From positions 18,233,545 to 18,297,544 of the forward strand of contig LS997566.1 of the NCBI GenBank assembly GCA_000469685.2: a stretch of DNA of 64,000 nt, written 5' to 3'. The translations under genes were made by a program, and so were the position numbers. Of this stretch, positions 44,600 to 56,236 are shown piece after piece; position 1 is the first letter of the stretch; every line of letters begins with the position of its first letter. The DNA comes from Haemonchus contortus (lineage: Eukaryota; Nematoda; Chromadorea; Rhabditida; Trichostrongylidae). The notes beneath the pieces are model-generated. The model saw only the letters and a list, made by a program, of their open reading frames with translations, was not told the origin of the DNA and searched no databases.

Positions 44600-45305
44600 A
44601 CCAGGCCTCTACGCACGCTATCGCGTGCGCTAGGGGCTCTAACCATGAGAGACGGAAGCACATGAGCTGGTTTCCATTGTAGACCTTTATCAGATTTATG
44701 AGTTTCCGCTCAAATCCCGCCCCTGTAGATGGGGTCTGGTCTTCCCACCCACCATAAGTTTTCCCATCGAGGCGCCTGTACTCCTACCAAATTTGAACTC
44801 TCTAGGTCCATGGTAACCGGAGTTATGAATTTTCGTATATGAATGTAAGAAGAGATCTGAGCTTCTAGGCACGTCCCGCCCACTGTGGGCGGGCCTCCGC
44901 TGACGTCATTTATGCTGGAGACACCTTCGACAATGCTTCTCCCATATCAAGTTTTCCTGCTCTGTTGGCTTTCTCTAAACAGAGTTATAAATGCATTCAT
45001 AAAGCACTGCATTTTTGGAGTACGCCCCGCCCATCGGAGGTGGGTCTCCCCAGTCCGATCTTACTCACGACGCACACCCCTAACCACCTTTGAGCCCCAC
45101 TTTTGAAGCCGCCTTGTGACTGAATTGGAAATCATGGTCCTCAGTACAGCTCGTTTCGATGCACGCCACGCCCACTGTGGGCGGGGCTCCGCCAAGCTGA
45201 TGTGTGCTTTATACTTCTCGGGTCATGGCCCAGGAGTCCAGGCAAATCTAAAGTAGCTGATGAATTTCGTGACAGACATACAGACAGACAGACAGATAGA
45301 CTAAA
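44600..45305. repeat. Diverged tandem array with GC-rich palindromic boxes and CAGA tail
   Basis: Boxes of the type CCCGCCCACTGTGGGCGGG occur at about 44724, 44875, 45023 and 45169, spaced 145-150 bp. Between them are related stretches ending in GGAGTTATGAAT or AGAGTTATAAAT. The array ends in (CAGA)n at 45272-45297. This arrangement is common in dispersed nematode and insect repeats; no protein is encoded. Confidence 0.6.
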
Positions 45306-45841
45306 CGCTTCATAGTAAGTAGGATGATGATTGTTAGCAATTATTGGCTCTGTCTCGAATATCAAGCGAAAAGAAGACGACAGTCCATATGGTCACTTCT
45401 TCACGAAAGCACTGAATGAGAGTAGTGATTTGTCTCCGTCCTATGAGCAACAAGGCTCCATTGGACTACATTGGATCGCACAGAAACATGTAGAGTTTAT
45501 TGGGCTGAACTGGCTGAACCGTTTGAGCAGACTGATGATCAAAGAAACTACACGTAATACAGGCGATATGAGATTCACTACCATCAAGAGGAACATGGAA
45601 TGGGTTTTTGAAGGAAGCTCCGCTCTGATCTATCTGAATTCAAAGGACCTCTTGAATGTCCGAAATGAGATCACGGAATAATCGACTGCTCCTTGATATT
45701 CATTCATGGCTACTCACAGCTGCAGTCTGCAACTGCTCACCAAAAGCAGAGTAAGCTGTTACCTCAACAAAAAAACAAGGTTCACTGGAGCGATCATTCT
45801 TCTGCGTTTTAATAAATTAAGTTGTCGGCTAAGTACTCAGC

Positions 45842-45941
45842 CAATAAGGAAGAGTTTTCAATTTCTTTCTCAGCAATTCAACATGTTCAATGACATTAAA
45901 CATGTGAATTGCTGAGGAAGAAATTCAAAACTTCCTTATTG
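45842..45941. repeat. 100-bp hairpin (MITE-like or small-RNA-like)
   Basis: Arm 45842-45887 (CAATAAGGAAGAGTTTTCAA...CAACATGTT) pairs with 45899-45941 (AACATGTGAATTG...CTTCCTTATTG), leaving a loop of about 11 bases. The stem has a few bulges. It is immediately left of the (TA)n tract. It is either a tiny inverted-repeat transposon or a microRNA-like foldback. Confidence 0.65.
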
Positions 45942-45949
45942 CCTGGGTA

Positions 45950-45952
<3 letters not shown>

Positions 45953-46042
<90 letters not shown>

Positions 46043-46043
46043 T
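45953..46043. repeat. (TA)n microsatellite
   Basis: About 45 uninterrupted TA units. The open frames through it on both strands are Tyr-Ile polymers and are spurious. Confidence 0.95.
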
Positions 46044-46222
46044 ATCATTGTTGACAGTTCCGTGAAGTTCTGGCACATTGGAAAGAAAAACTCTAAAAAG
46101 TCAGTGTTTCCCTCTTCCGGTTCTTACCATCTTGTCGAATCCATGAGGGTCTAATATCCACATTGACCGCCAGGCCAAAAGTCCGATTACAGGCCGCGAT
46201 TTGTTGCTCTGCTGGGTCAATA

Positions 46223-47698
46223 TACAGTAGCGGCCAAAAGTCCTCGGTGTAAACTGTTTCAATTGTAACTTTTTTACTACCCCATGAAATCATATAAAAT
46301 TTTAGTATGTTAATCAAAGGCACATCGCGAATACTTACCGCTACTGAACTGCAATATGTAGTTGTTCACGGTACGTTAGTGAGATACAACTCAAATTCAG
46401 TGCAAAATACAGATAGCATCAACCTAATACAAACCGCTTTACTTCAGAATAGCAAGATACATCAGGAATCGATATTTGGTAGGAAAGCCTTGACTTTTGA
46501 TGACAGCATCGCAATAGGAAGGCACCGATTCGATGAGTTTTTGAGTGGTAGACACTGGCATGACGTCCCCTGCTTCGCTTATTAAGCGAATTTTTCTTCA
46601 CTGTTTTTCCAAAATTTTTGAACTCTCCCCCCTAATGTGCCGTACTGCATTCAATTCCGATGACTGGCTTGACCTCTCTAGAAATATGGTTCGCTATTCG
46701 CTGAAGGCCGCCTTCACAACTATTGAGAAGTACTTCGGATCATCACCCTGCTGCAGGGGATCTATCCTGCTGGCATGTTATGCTGTGCCCCCGCCAAGAC
46801 GATGCCGACCTTCATGTCCTTGTGCTACTCTCCCTCATCGTGCCGTCAATTCTCAAAATAGGGCCCATTCCGTTTGAGGGGAAGGCTTTGTATAACATCA
46901 CACTTCCCCCACCATGCTTGGTTGTGGGAAAGACGCATTGAGCCTCCCTCAGATGGACATCGTATACCATCGCTTTCTAAATAACTGAACTTGCTACGAT
47001 CTGTAGAATGGACTCAACTGCAGTTAACCGACGTCCAGTTGAGGTGACAGCGCGCAAACTCCACTCCAGCTCTTCTCGTTTTTGGGCTGATGAACGGCTT
47101 TTTGGTTAATGACTGACGCCTCCCATGAATATCAGCACTGTTTAGGTGCCTCCCTACAGTCTGTCGACTGGCAATGGTGCCATCGCTAGCGCTGAACTCA
47201 GCGGCCATGTCAGGCACAGTGAGGCGAGGGGTTTTGTTCCTTTGACCGAAGTGTGACCCGTCTGTCTTGGGCTGGTAAAGTACATCTTAGGCATTGCAAA
47301 TCAGTTTCTGACCTGATAGCGTGGGATAACTGAAGAAATTGTCTGCCGTGGGTCCCTCAAAGTTCTTTTAATCACCGTTAACTTGACGCCCGACTCCTTC
47401 ATGTCTACTGCTGCCAGCTCAACTCTACCAGTGACCCTTGAATGTATAAGTACTGACGTCGTGCACAAATTGGATGCAAAAAATGCATTTATTGCCAACC
47501 TCGCAATCAGGAAAAATCGCTGTTGCAGTAGAACCTCTGCGTGTAGTTACCTGATCCCGCTCTTCTGAAGTCAAAAAGTATAAACTGGTTTGATTCAAGG
47601 TGAGGTTTGACATATCAAAATTTTTATCAAATTCTTTTACTGGGAGAAAAGTTACGGTTGGAAAAGCGTACCACCGAAGACTTTTGATCGCTAATTTA
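46223..47698 (-). mobile_element. Tc1-like transposon with decayed transposase
   Basis: The ends TACAGTAGCGGCCAAAAGTCCTCGGTG (46223) and CACCGAAGACTTTTGATCGC (near 47672-47691) form Tc1-type inverted repeats flanked by TA-rich DNA; the length is about 1.48 kb. On the minus strand the paired-like DNA-binding segment survives at 47014-47217 (SASDGTIASRQTVGRHL, KPFISPKTRRAGVEFAR), preceded by weaker pieces to about 47.6 kb. Later pieces at 46560-46990 (SDGIRCP, MIRSTS, LNAVRHI) match the catalytic region in several frames. There are multiple frameshifts and stops, so it is inactive. Confidence 0.8.
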
Positions 47699-47979
47699 CC
47701 TTCTAAAACCTAGCACATGCACCCGCGCATACGTGTGCGTAGAGTCGGTACCCTGCACGTTGGCTCAGCCGAAAGCTTGCATTGGAGTGACTGCGAAGTA
47801 TCCAGGACCCTTCATACCCTTGAGCCTGAGACAACATGACTAGCTAGCTATTCGTTGTCAACCCTGCCCCTAAGTCAGAGGCTGGCAAGCAACTTGTGGG
47901 TACTCATAAGCCAAAACAGTAACACAAGTGGACCTTTTCCCTGAACCTAAGGGAGTCCCCAAAGCAGCAGTGTTGGGTA

Positions 47980-50940
47980 GGACAGTCTGAAGAGGGTCCT
48001 AAAACCTCAAGGTCAAAACAGGCTACCCGGAAGGAGGAGGACTTAGATAACTGCCCAGAAATAGATGAGCTGAGAACTGTACTCTCGAAGCACAAACGCT
48101 TGCATTGCAGGCGCGTATCGAAGAGCTGATGATGTAAGCTAGAGAGATTAAGTTCGACGTCATCGGACTGACCAAGATAGGAAGGCACCACCACCCGCAC
48201 GCCGTTTTTAGTATTGTAAAGAACAGCTCCCGGAACGTATGACAGCAGAGGCCTCGGTGGCGGCGTCCTCGTCAATACACACAGAGCCATGAACATCGAT
48301 TCGTACGAAAGCATGAAATTCCGAATCGGACGCTTGCGATTGAGAAAATGTGGCTCAACCCAGCTCTAACAGTCTCCGTTGCGTAGGTACTAACATTATA
48401 CTATGAGAAGGTGGGGTTGAAGCGTTTTATATGAACCTGAAAAGCCTCTCCAGAGAGAACCACCCTTTATTCAAGGTCATCGTTGACGACTTCAAAGTCA
48501 AAACAGATCCTAGAAGAGCAGCTGAAGAGCTATTTACCGGAACTCACGAAGCGGAGGGGAATGATCAGGGTGAAAGACTGTGCGAGTTTATCATATCGGC
48601 CCACACCATCCCTGGTAGTTCACAGTTCCACGAGCTCTCTCATTTGCGCACTCGTTGAAGTATCGTTAGAATACAATATGTCGGTGTGTATGGAGTTCAT
48701 CGATTCAAAGAAGGCCTTGGATACCATCGAGACAGAAGAGTTAATCGAAGCCTTGAGCAACCGGGGTGTTTTGACACGATATATTAGAGTGTCCGAAAAG
48801 TTTTGAGAAAATAAAGTCGGTTTTTTTCAAAACAAAATAACAACAGCAACAAACCTGAGCTAATGATCACGATAGTGTCCCTTCTCAGCCACATGATTCT
48901 CCATCAACCAGACTGGGCATTGATGCCATTCCTCCAAGTTTAAGAGAGGCGTGATGTAATTCATTCATTTACCACCTACTTGACTTTTCGACAGTTGGTG
49001 AGTTTCCCCTTTAGATCAGGTCTGCGGGCCTCTAAAAGACATGAGTTTTTCCCTTCAGGTCAGGTCTGCGAGCTTCTAAAAGTATGATAGCAATATATGT
49101 TGAGATCAGGTGTATGTGTTTGGAATGGGGCAGTCAAGTTATACCATGTCTCTCCAGCTCATCCATCGACATCCTCGCGCATGGTGGCCAAGCATTATCC
49201 ATCACAATCGAAAACTTTCTTGTAATTACTGGAAAATGGGGGCTCAAAACACCACTCGCACTCTCTAACAAAATACTCTTGTGATTACCAAGTACGATGT
49301 GGTAGGATCACCACTAAAACACCTGGTTGAGCAGAGGAACAATGAGCTCATGTCTTTCCTTGCGTGAGCGCCTCGCTTTACGGCGCACTGTGGCCTTACG
49401 TCCATTGGTGGGCATTGCGATTTCCTGCTTGGCTTTTCATATGAAATCTAATTTTTATCCTGAGCAGGAATGAAGTCGGTTGATGTCGTCGTTTGCTTAC
49501 AGTCAAGGAGCTTCTAGTACACACTGACTCGCACTCGAGCTGCTGATCAGCCAAGGAATGGGTGATATTTGCCAAGAGTCTTGCTTTGAAAGCGACTTCC
49601 ACGTGAAAGCCATGAATGGAGTAGGAAGTAGACATCGTCTATTCAAGCTCCTGAGACTTTGAGGAGGATCGCTCTGACGGGAGGCCAGAACAGTGTCGGT
49701 ATTTGAGGATAGTGGAACGTTCGCTTCGAAAGACTTCGTCGAAGCGAATATCTTCTCAGAGGGGACGATCGTGCCTGCACCATTTATGGTGAGTGACAAG
49801 AGAGGGTCTCTGCTGCCAATCAGTCACCATACCTCATCCAAGCCTGAGTGTCGAAGCGATTAGTTTCGTAATTATCAATGGCACATCAACCGGTCGACGA
49901 TTACTTACTTCGAATGACCACGTCGTTGATTATAGTACTGATCTATCAACAATACCGCTTCCCCTGCTATCGGATCCATAGTTCTTCTTTAGCGCACTCG
50001 CGAGCAACATGCCTTCAAAGTTGAGAGGTGAAATTCTCTCAAAACTTTTCGAACACCCTAATATAAGGATGCCTCGTGAGCTCTGAGACAATACCATGAC
50101 CAGGATTACGCCCTTCTATGTAGAAGTCATTGTCAACGTTAATAGAGTTCGGCGAAGCGATACCATCTTGCACCAACCCTTTAATGCCGCTCTTGAGAGA
50201 ATAATGCGGAAGATCCGGGAATGGAGGCCACTACTCACATCATGCTCACAAACGCCGACGTGCTTATAACACCGAACATCGAGCAGGCGGGACGACTGCT
50301 GGCCGAGCTCGACAGTGCTTTTGGAAAGATCGACTTACAACTGAACCTAATGAAGACGATGTAGAAACAAGTTGGTATATTACGCTCCCTCTACACTGGT
50401 CATGAATATCTCTGAATGCTCTAGCCATTCGTATATAGGTCGAGCGTTTGCCGTGAGTAATGATTCAAGAGTGTCAATGGAGAGTGAAAAAGCCCACCTT
50501 CTCGACACTGCGGTTCGTTCCTGTATTGAGGTACGCTTAGGAGATGATAGTAGGATGAATGTGCTTTCAGTGTCATTCAATGCGCTATGAAAAGGACGAC
50601 GCTTGGAATTTCCCTACATATGCACGCAAGAGCAAGAATGAAGACAGAGTTCCGAGCTCCACCAACGAAGAAAAATCAGAGATGCCTTACTTACGCCGAG
50701 GAACCGAAGATAAGGTGCCAAGCACCCTTTGCAATTGTGATGACCGTTGGACCAGGGCGATCACTGAATGAATTCCTCAAGGCGTCAAAAGAAAGCCACG
50801 ACCGCCACCAGCGCGACGGTCAGACTTCTTTACGAAAGATCTGGACGAATGGAATGCTAAGCCTCGAACCTTCGAGCAAGGACTAAAGACTTTATGGCAC
50901 CCGCTCGAAGAAATTGATGGTCAACGGGACGACAGGTGAT
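47980..50940 (+). pseudogene. RTE-like LINE, internally deleted and split by a mariner
   Basis: The endonuclease part is visible at 48080-48655 (ARIEELMM, KFDVIGLTK, then FKVIVDDFKVKTDPRR and GERLCEFII, the usual DFNAK/GERL blocks). It passes directly into reverse transcriptase (EYNMSVCMEFIDSKKALD, the FIDLKKAFD block), so roughly 1 kb of linker and RT is deleted. After the mariner (48784-50061) RT resumes: TPFYVEVIVNVNR, then NADVLITPNIEQAGRLL in place of the FADD block, then LQLNLMKTM. The 3' end (DRWTRAITE, FFTKDLDEWNAK) reaches a stop at 50938-50940. The catalytic ADD is destroyed and stops are present. Confidence 0.8.
48784..50061 (-). mobile_element. Mariner element inserted in the RTE LINE
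   Basis: The 1278-bp length is typical of mariner. The ends TTAGAGTGTCCGAAAAGTTTTGAGA and its complement at 50037-50061 match the well-known mariner terminus, and the TA target is duplicated at 48782-48783 and 50062-50063. The transposase on the minus strand is decayed: HSLADQQLECESVCT and LLRIKIRFHMKSQAGNRNAHQW at 49400-49600 correspond to the region around the first catalytic Asp, but stops interrupt it. Confidence 0.8.
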
Positions 50941-53900
50941 ACAGGTTGAGGGAAACTGGGAAACTTCCCCCACAATCTAATACATAGCGAACGCCACAAC
51001 TTGCAAGGTTCGGAGCGATTCGTCCGTCACTGGAAAAACTCCAGACTATTCCGTTGATTTGTGTTCACTCTCGCACAAAAAAGTATGATTACCAAAAAAG
51101 GTTCGATCTCGTTATCTGCAACACCATTTACAAATTAGACACCTAATGAATGCGAAGACTCTAGACTGCTGTGTGAAAGCCAAAGACGAGATCTTCTCGT
51201 CTCTTACAGTACTTAACTGGTCAATCAGCAACAACACTTGCCAAACTACATCAAGGGATGGCAACATTGCTCGAAGAGTAGAATTGATCTACCTTTGACT
51301 TTTATACCTGCTCTTATGCCCACTCGTACTTCTACTTTAATTCTTGTGAGACCCGTTGTAGTGGAGCAAGCAATATTAGCCGTCTGAAAATTACGCCTTT
51401 TCTCCGTGTGCTTTTCATGCTGCTGTGAGAGGGCATATAATCGATACTTTCAGCAACACTTGTTAGATTTTTTCTCTAAAAAATCTTTGGAATTCCGAAG
51501 TGTACAACTATGCAGTTGCTTGCTAAAGCAAAGAAAAACTTGATCGATCTTCTCCATAACGCTAACTTGAACTCTCTGTCTTTATATTAAGCCCTTTTCC
51601 GAGACAGAAAGTTACTCAATCTTTATGAGAGAGATGTTGCCAGGAAATCGATCTCCTGATGCTGATCATAGTTTGAAATGTAAGAAGGCTCCCAGTCAGA
51701 GAAGGAACAACGATGGTACACAACGCAACTGCAATATATGAAATGTACGTCTCCTTCGGGAAAAGAAAAGCAATTACAGGAAGATGTTCAATGAAGTATC
51801 CGCTTTGGCAAATCATGCTTGCGGGTTGAACTTCAGGAAAGGATAATAATGGAAAGCATACTGGAAGAATTGTCATAGAATGGCCAGACCGCTCTTTGAA
51901 TAGTCGTATGGCGTACCCATAGGAGGAGTTTGGGAGACGTTGCTCGAGAAAACTACGATTGAAACGTAATGCAAATGGGTATCATATTATTCTCACACCA
52001 CTGGCTGCCCCTTAAAGGCTCACTGTCATCAAGTGTCTCGATTTCTTACCAAGTATAGACAGCATCTTAGAACGGCCCACCCTACAAAGGTTTTGACATG
52101 AAAATCTCGGCACTGTAGCTTTAATATACTGTAACTGTAGTTGGATAGCTTCATGCTGGGTCTCTGAATCAGAGAAAGCGGACTCTGCAAAAGTTTCCAA
52201 AATGTCTTCTTAAGTCATAGCAGCACTGATGTCGATCCAATTCAGCCGATCTAATCCGAAAATTATCACTAATTCGTGGACGGGTGAATTTTACGGTTCT
52301 GACAAAATAAAAACGAAAAGTGTCTATATTCGCACCATGGGCGCTCAGTTCCCTCCAACTGATTGTGAGAAGGAAGTTAATCCCTACCCTGACCTCCTAT
52401 TTTTTCCATCCAAGCCACACCGGAAACTTTTACCTGGGAAAAAACTGTTCTATGGATCCAAAAGATGCCACCAGACGTTAATTCTCATAGCAGTAGCTAT
52501 GCTGGGCGTGCATTCCAGAATAATATAGGATGTCAGAGCCGTTTTGAGAAAACTATCATTCCTCGTTCAAACTGACAATACTCTTTGTTAGAGAAACTTC
52601 TAAAGGGATCATTTAACTTGGTAACTCTATGGCAAGAATAGGACAACATACATACGCAAAAAACCTCTTACGCAATGTTTATCGGTGCTCTTTGTGAAGT
52701 ATTTACTGATGACACAAAAATTTGAGCACTGCGTTAATCCTCCGAAATCTAATCGTAACTAGATCAAGGGAACCAGGACTCGTTAACTTAAGTGTTCCGT
52801 ATGCGATGAGCATGGAAAACCTTAGCATTTCACATTGGCTAGCGCAATGACAAGGTTTACTTATCGAACTGATAAAGTCTGGTGTGAAATAACCGTAGCA
52901 GCTGGGACAGCTGAGGCAGCTGGGTTTATTATTAATGGCAAGTTTGTCGTTACAGCTCTTCATTGAGCCTCAGCGAACAAAAGAGGGAGACGTCTCAGAA
53001 GCTCGTTCATCAACGATCTACACTTTTCTACACTTATATCCAATCTAAACTTGTGTATCAGCAATCGAAAACAACGTGAAAAAAACTCGATGAATGAGGA
53101 CCTATGCAACGGAAGTAGTGTAGGGGCACGCTACCTATTCGGTCACAAGAAGAAGAAACATAAATGGAAAAAAGAGCTCGACACTCCTCCGTAAAAATGA
53201 TGATGTCACCAGCGTGGTAGAATGCTTACAAGTCAGTTAGATGTCACAGATCAAGATCTGTTTATCACTCTGCTCTTTAGAATAGTCAAGTAGAAGCCCT
53301 CCGATTTTAGACTGAAAACTAATGCCACGGGAAATTTTCCCCATGAGCGATGCCGCTGAGATTACTAAATTATCCAAAAACAGACCTTGTCAATCCTCTC
53401 AACTTCTAAATGTGACTATCGTTGGCTAAAAGCGGTCTGATCTGTTTTAATTACTTCCTTCTCAAACATAATCTATTGAGGTTATTTTAGATTGATCCGG
53501 TCGCTTTCAACCGGATAAGGTGCCTCTTCTTCCTTTCCATGCGCTTACATAAATCGAACAAGTTAGAGTTGGTACGATATAAAAAAGCAACAATAAAAAT
53601 TGGTCTCAACGAAGATTTCTAAGCAACGCTATATTTGCATCCCATTTTAGAGGGTCTACTCAAAGAGATTCCCTCCTTGCAGAACAATTGCAAGGTTGAT
53701 TTCCACATATTTTCACTGAAGAAGGCAGTTTAAAGGATATGAAAAGCTAGGGAGGCACTTACTGGGAGCGAAAAGCGGAACTTAAACGTTGTTCATGCAA
53801 TGAGATGCAACCGTTTTTGTTTGAGGTTCCGTTTGAACAAGTACAATGGCTAATATCAATAATACATTCGTACAAAAACTCTGGCTATGAATCACTGTTG

Positions 53901-54611
53901 ACGGCAATGGCTGTGGGCTGTTTCAGTAGTGCCCTACTACATACATCAGAAATGATGAATTGGTGGCAGGCGGCAGTGACCTGCACCATTAGAAGCGCCT
54001 CGGAGGCGCAAAGAGCAGCCGTTCGCAAGTTGTAGTTGGAAGCAACATTTGAATAAAATATTGTGTACTAGAAAATGTGCATTTAAACTTCCATGGCTCG
54101 AGATTGGTGGAAAATGCAAAATAACATAAAGCTAATATTGACTGAAATTTCCTACACTTTACAGCAGCGTAAACTAAAAGAAAAGATAAAAGAGCAGTAG
54201 TCAGAGAAGCTAAGCGAAGTGGCTGTGCCACAAATCTTTTTACATTCTTAGATCCACTTTAAAAGTTCGCCTTGTAAGAAAACAATGAATCTCATTATTT
54301 ACAAAGCACTGTTTTATCTATAGCGGAAAGATGAAGATAATGATACTTCATCTTGTCAGACTTTCATTAATTTTGGGCAACCAAAAAATAACCTATGAAT
54401 AATGAGCAATGATCAAAAATAATCAAAAAATAATCGACGATCATATAATTTTATTGTTATAAAAATCCGGCGCGAAATGACATTCACGAAGAATCGCCAT
54501 TGTTTCATGTAGGCAGGAGTCACAGGTGCTGTAATTTTCTTTCGAATGAACACATTCACTCAGACTACCCTATGATGCTGATCGATCGACTAAATAACAA
54601 GCCCAGCACAG
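50941..54611. other. Gene-poor stretch with one weak candidate
   Basis: No gene model could be built. The best open frame is 52229-52528 (listed separately). At 53921-54032 both strands are open around a TGTTTCAG motif and no choice could be made. No repeats were seen. Confidence 0.35.
52229..52528 (+). CDS. Weak candidate exon or ORF
   Basis: An ATG-started frame of 99 codons with balanced composition (SIQFSRSNPKIITNSWTG, YPDLLFFPSKPHRKLLPG). No signal peptide, domain or convincing splice sites were identified. At this length it could be chance in 64 kb of DNA. Confidence 0.2.
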   Translation: MSIQFSRSNPKIITNSWTGEFYGSDKIKTKSVYIRTMGAQFPPTDCEKEVNPYPDLLFFPSKPHRKLLPGKKLFYGSKRCHQTLILIAVAMLGVHSRII

Positions 54612-54940
54612 GATTCGGCTTGCAAAGTAAAAGTGAACGAAAAGTCCAAAACGATACCTCAATCGGCAAAAAAACATTCCGACCCCAATCTACCATATGA
54701 TGTAAAGTCCGCCGGACAACGTCGTATGACGATTAATGATGAGGGTACGCAGCGGTAAGCGCATAACAACAATCCGAATGTTCATTTGTTTGGTTGTACA
54801 GCGTCTTGAGGGCACTTGTAAACGGTGGTCGTATCGAGAGCCGTATCGCAAATATGCTCCGCTTAAGCCCGGAATGTAATTATGTGCTATCAACAAAGAT
54901 TATGGTAACGAGGAGCACCTTGAAGCCTACTGGGGATTAA
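54612..54940 (+). CDS. Two-exon fragment of a plus-strand host gene; product unknown
   Basis: Exon A ends at 54754 with donor GTAAGC and reads VNEKSKTIPQSAKKHSD to MTINDEGTQ. The intron is a typical 47-bp nematode intron ending TTGGTTGTACAG. Exon B starts at 54802 on the one base needed and reads VLRALVNGGRIESRIANM to LSPECNYVLSTKIM. It then either splices at GTAACG (54905) or runs to TAA at 54938-54940. The start of exon A is uncertain (a weak CAGCACAG acceptor at 54611), and donors inside exon B could link it to a good open interval at 54989-55095 (IKPSVAHGHPLSYTLPP). The family is not recognised. Confidence 0.4.
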
Positions 54941-56236
54941 CAAGTTTAAGATCGCAGCACTCGCAATTAACAAAAAAAACTTTACCAGTCATAAAGCCCT
55001 CAGTAGCTCATGGTCATCCTTTATCATATACTCTGCCGCCACTTCAATACTCCTTCCCTTCCCATCCTGATTTCTCCGAACTCATTGCTCTCCTATGAAT
55101 ATGAGAAAGTTGAGCATCACATTAGCGTTGACATTACCAATACAACAGGTACATGTGAAGGGGCTCTTTCATTGAGATGCATTTCAGTTCATAGAAATCG
55201 GGCGAGAATAAGCCTAAGACTGTAGATTCTGCAGTAAAGTGAAATCCTACTCATGGGATTCAAAGTCCCGAATGAAAATTGTTCGATTAATTTCACTGTC
55301 TCGTAAGTAACAAATCAATTAAGTATTTCGCTCCGAACTGGCACCCTACCTACAGCGTCCATGTAGCCAGACGAGGGAGAGAAACGTGACAACCCGGTTG
55401 CACATTGAGCGGCATGGCATAAATTTAGAAATAGCACATCCTGGTTATGTTTCATGTTATGGAGACAAATTATAATAAATAAAAGAAATAATCATTATGG
55501 TATGGCATAGAGAGTATAGAGAAACTCGTCGCAACGAATTCAAGTAAGAAAACAAAGAAGAGCCGAAGAAAAAAATGAGGCTATCGTTCGAGTCCGACGC
55601 CAGCACCTGTCACACTATAGAGATTACACACAAATGCAGAGTAGGGCAACATTAGCATCGATATTGAAAGGCAATAAATGAAACATCCAGAACATACAAG
55701 CTGTTTGTATAGTTTGGCTCACTCTAGTTTCGCAATTCCATCGAAGTCCCCACCCTGATCAGATCTCAAGTCATACGCTTACAGGCTACATAAGACCTGC
55801 TAAAAAGATCTACGGCGTAAATTTCGAATATAATTTAAATACCTCTGACACTTTCCCTTTCCACTGTCGAAAACAGCTGGAAGCTCGGGTCATACTCGTT
55901 TAAATGTATTCGAAAAGCAAAGAAAGCATAGATCGAGCATTCTCAATAGTAATGTTATAAGCATGCGATCAAAGAGCTTTGAAACTGCACCGAAAAATGA
56001 AAGTTGGGTTTTTTTTTGAAAGTCATCGATCAGTGTATAAAATTAACTTCGAAAACATCTCACCCTTCCATGAGAAAATCGACGTCCTACTCATTGAAGT
56101 TATTCTACGCTGTTTTAATTGGCAACATAAGGGAAATCCTACATTTTGATGCGCAGTTTTGCTCGCGTGCAGATTCAGAGGCACAACGCCACTTAACTTA
56201 AATTCGAAGAGGAACACGACACATATGGGAGTGCCA
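54941..56236. other. Unresolved stretch
   Basis: May contain further exons of the plus-strand gene near 54.7 kb (see 54989-55095) and the 3' UTR of the minus-strand gene. The frames at 56004-56313 are open on both strands and could not be resolved. Confidence 0.3.

Noticed and set aside
45896..46154. Open frames on both strands with long Tyr-Ile runs
   Set aside because: Translation of the (TA)n microsatellite.
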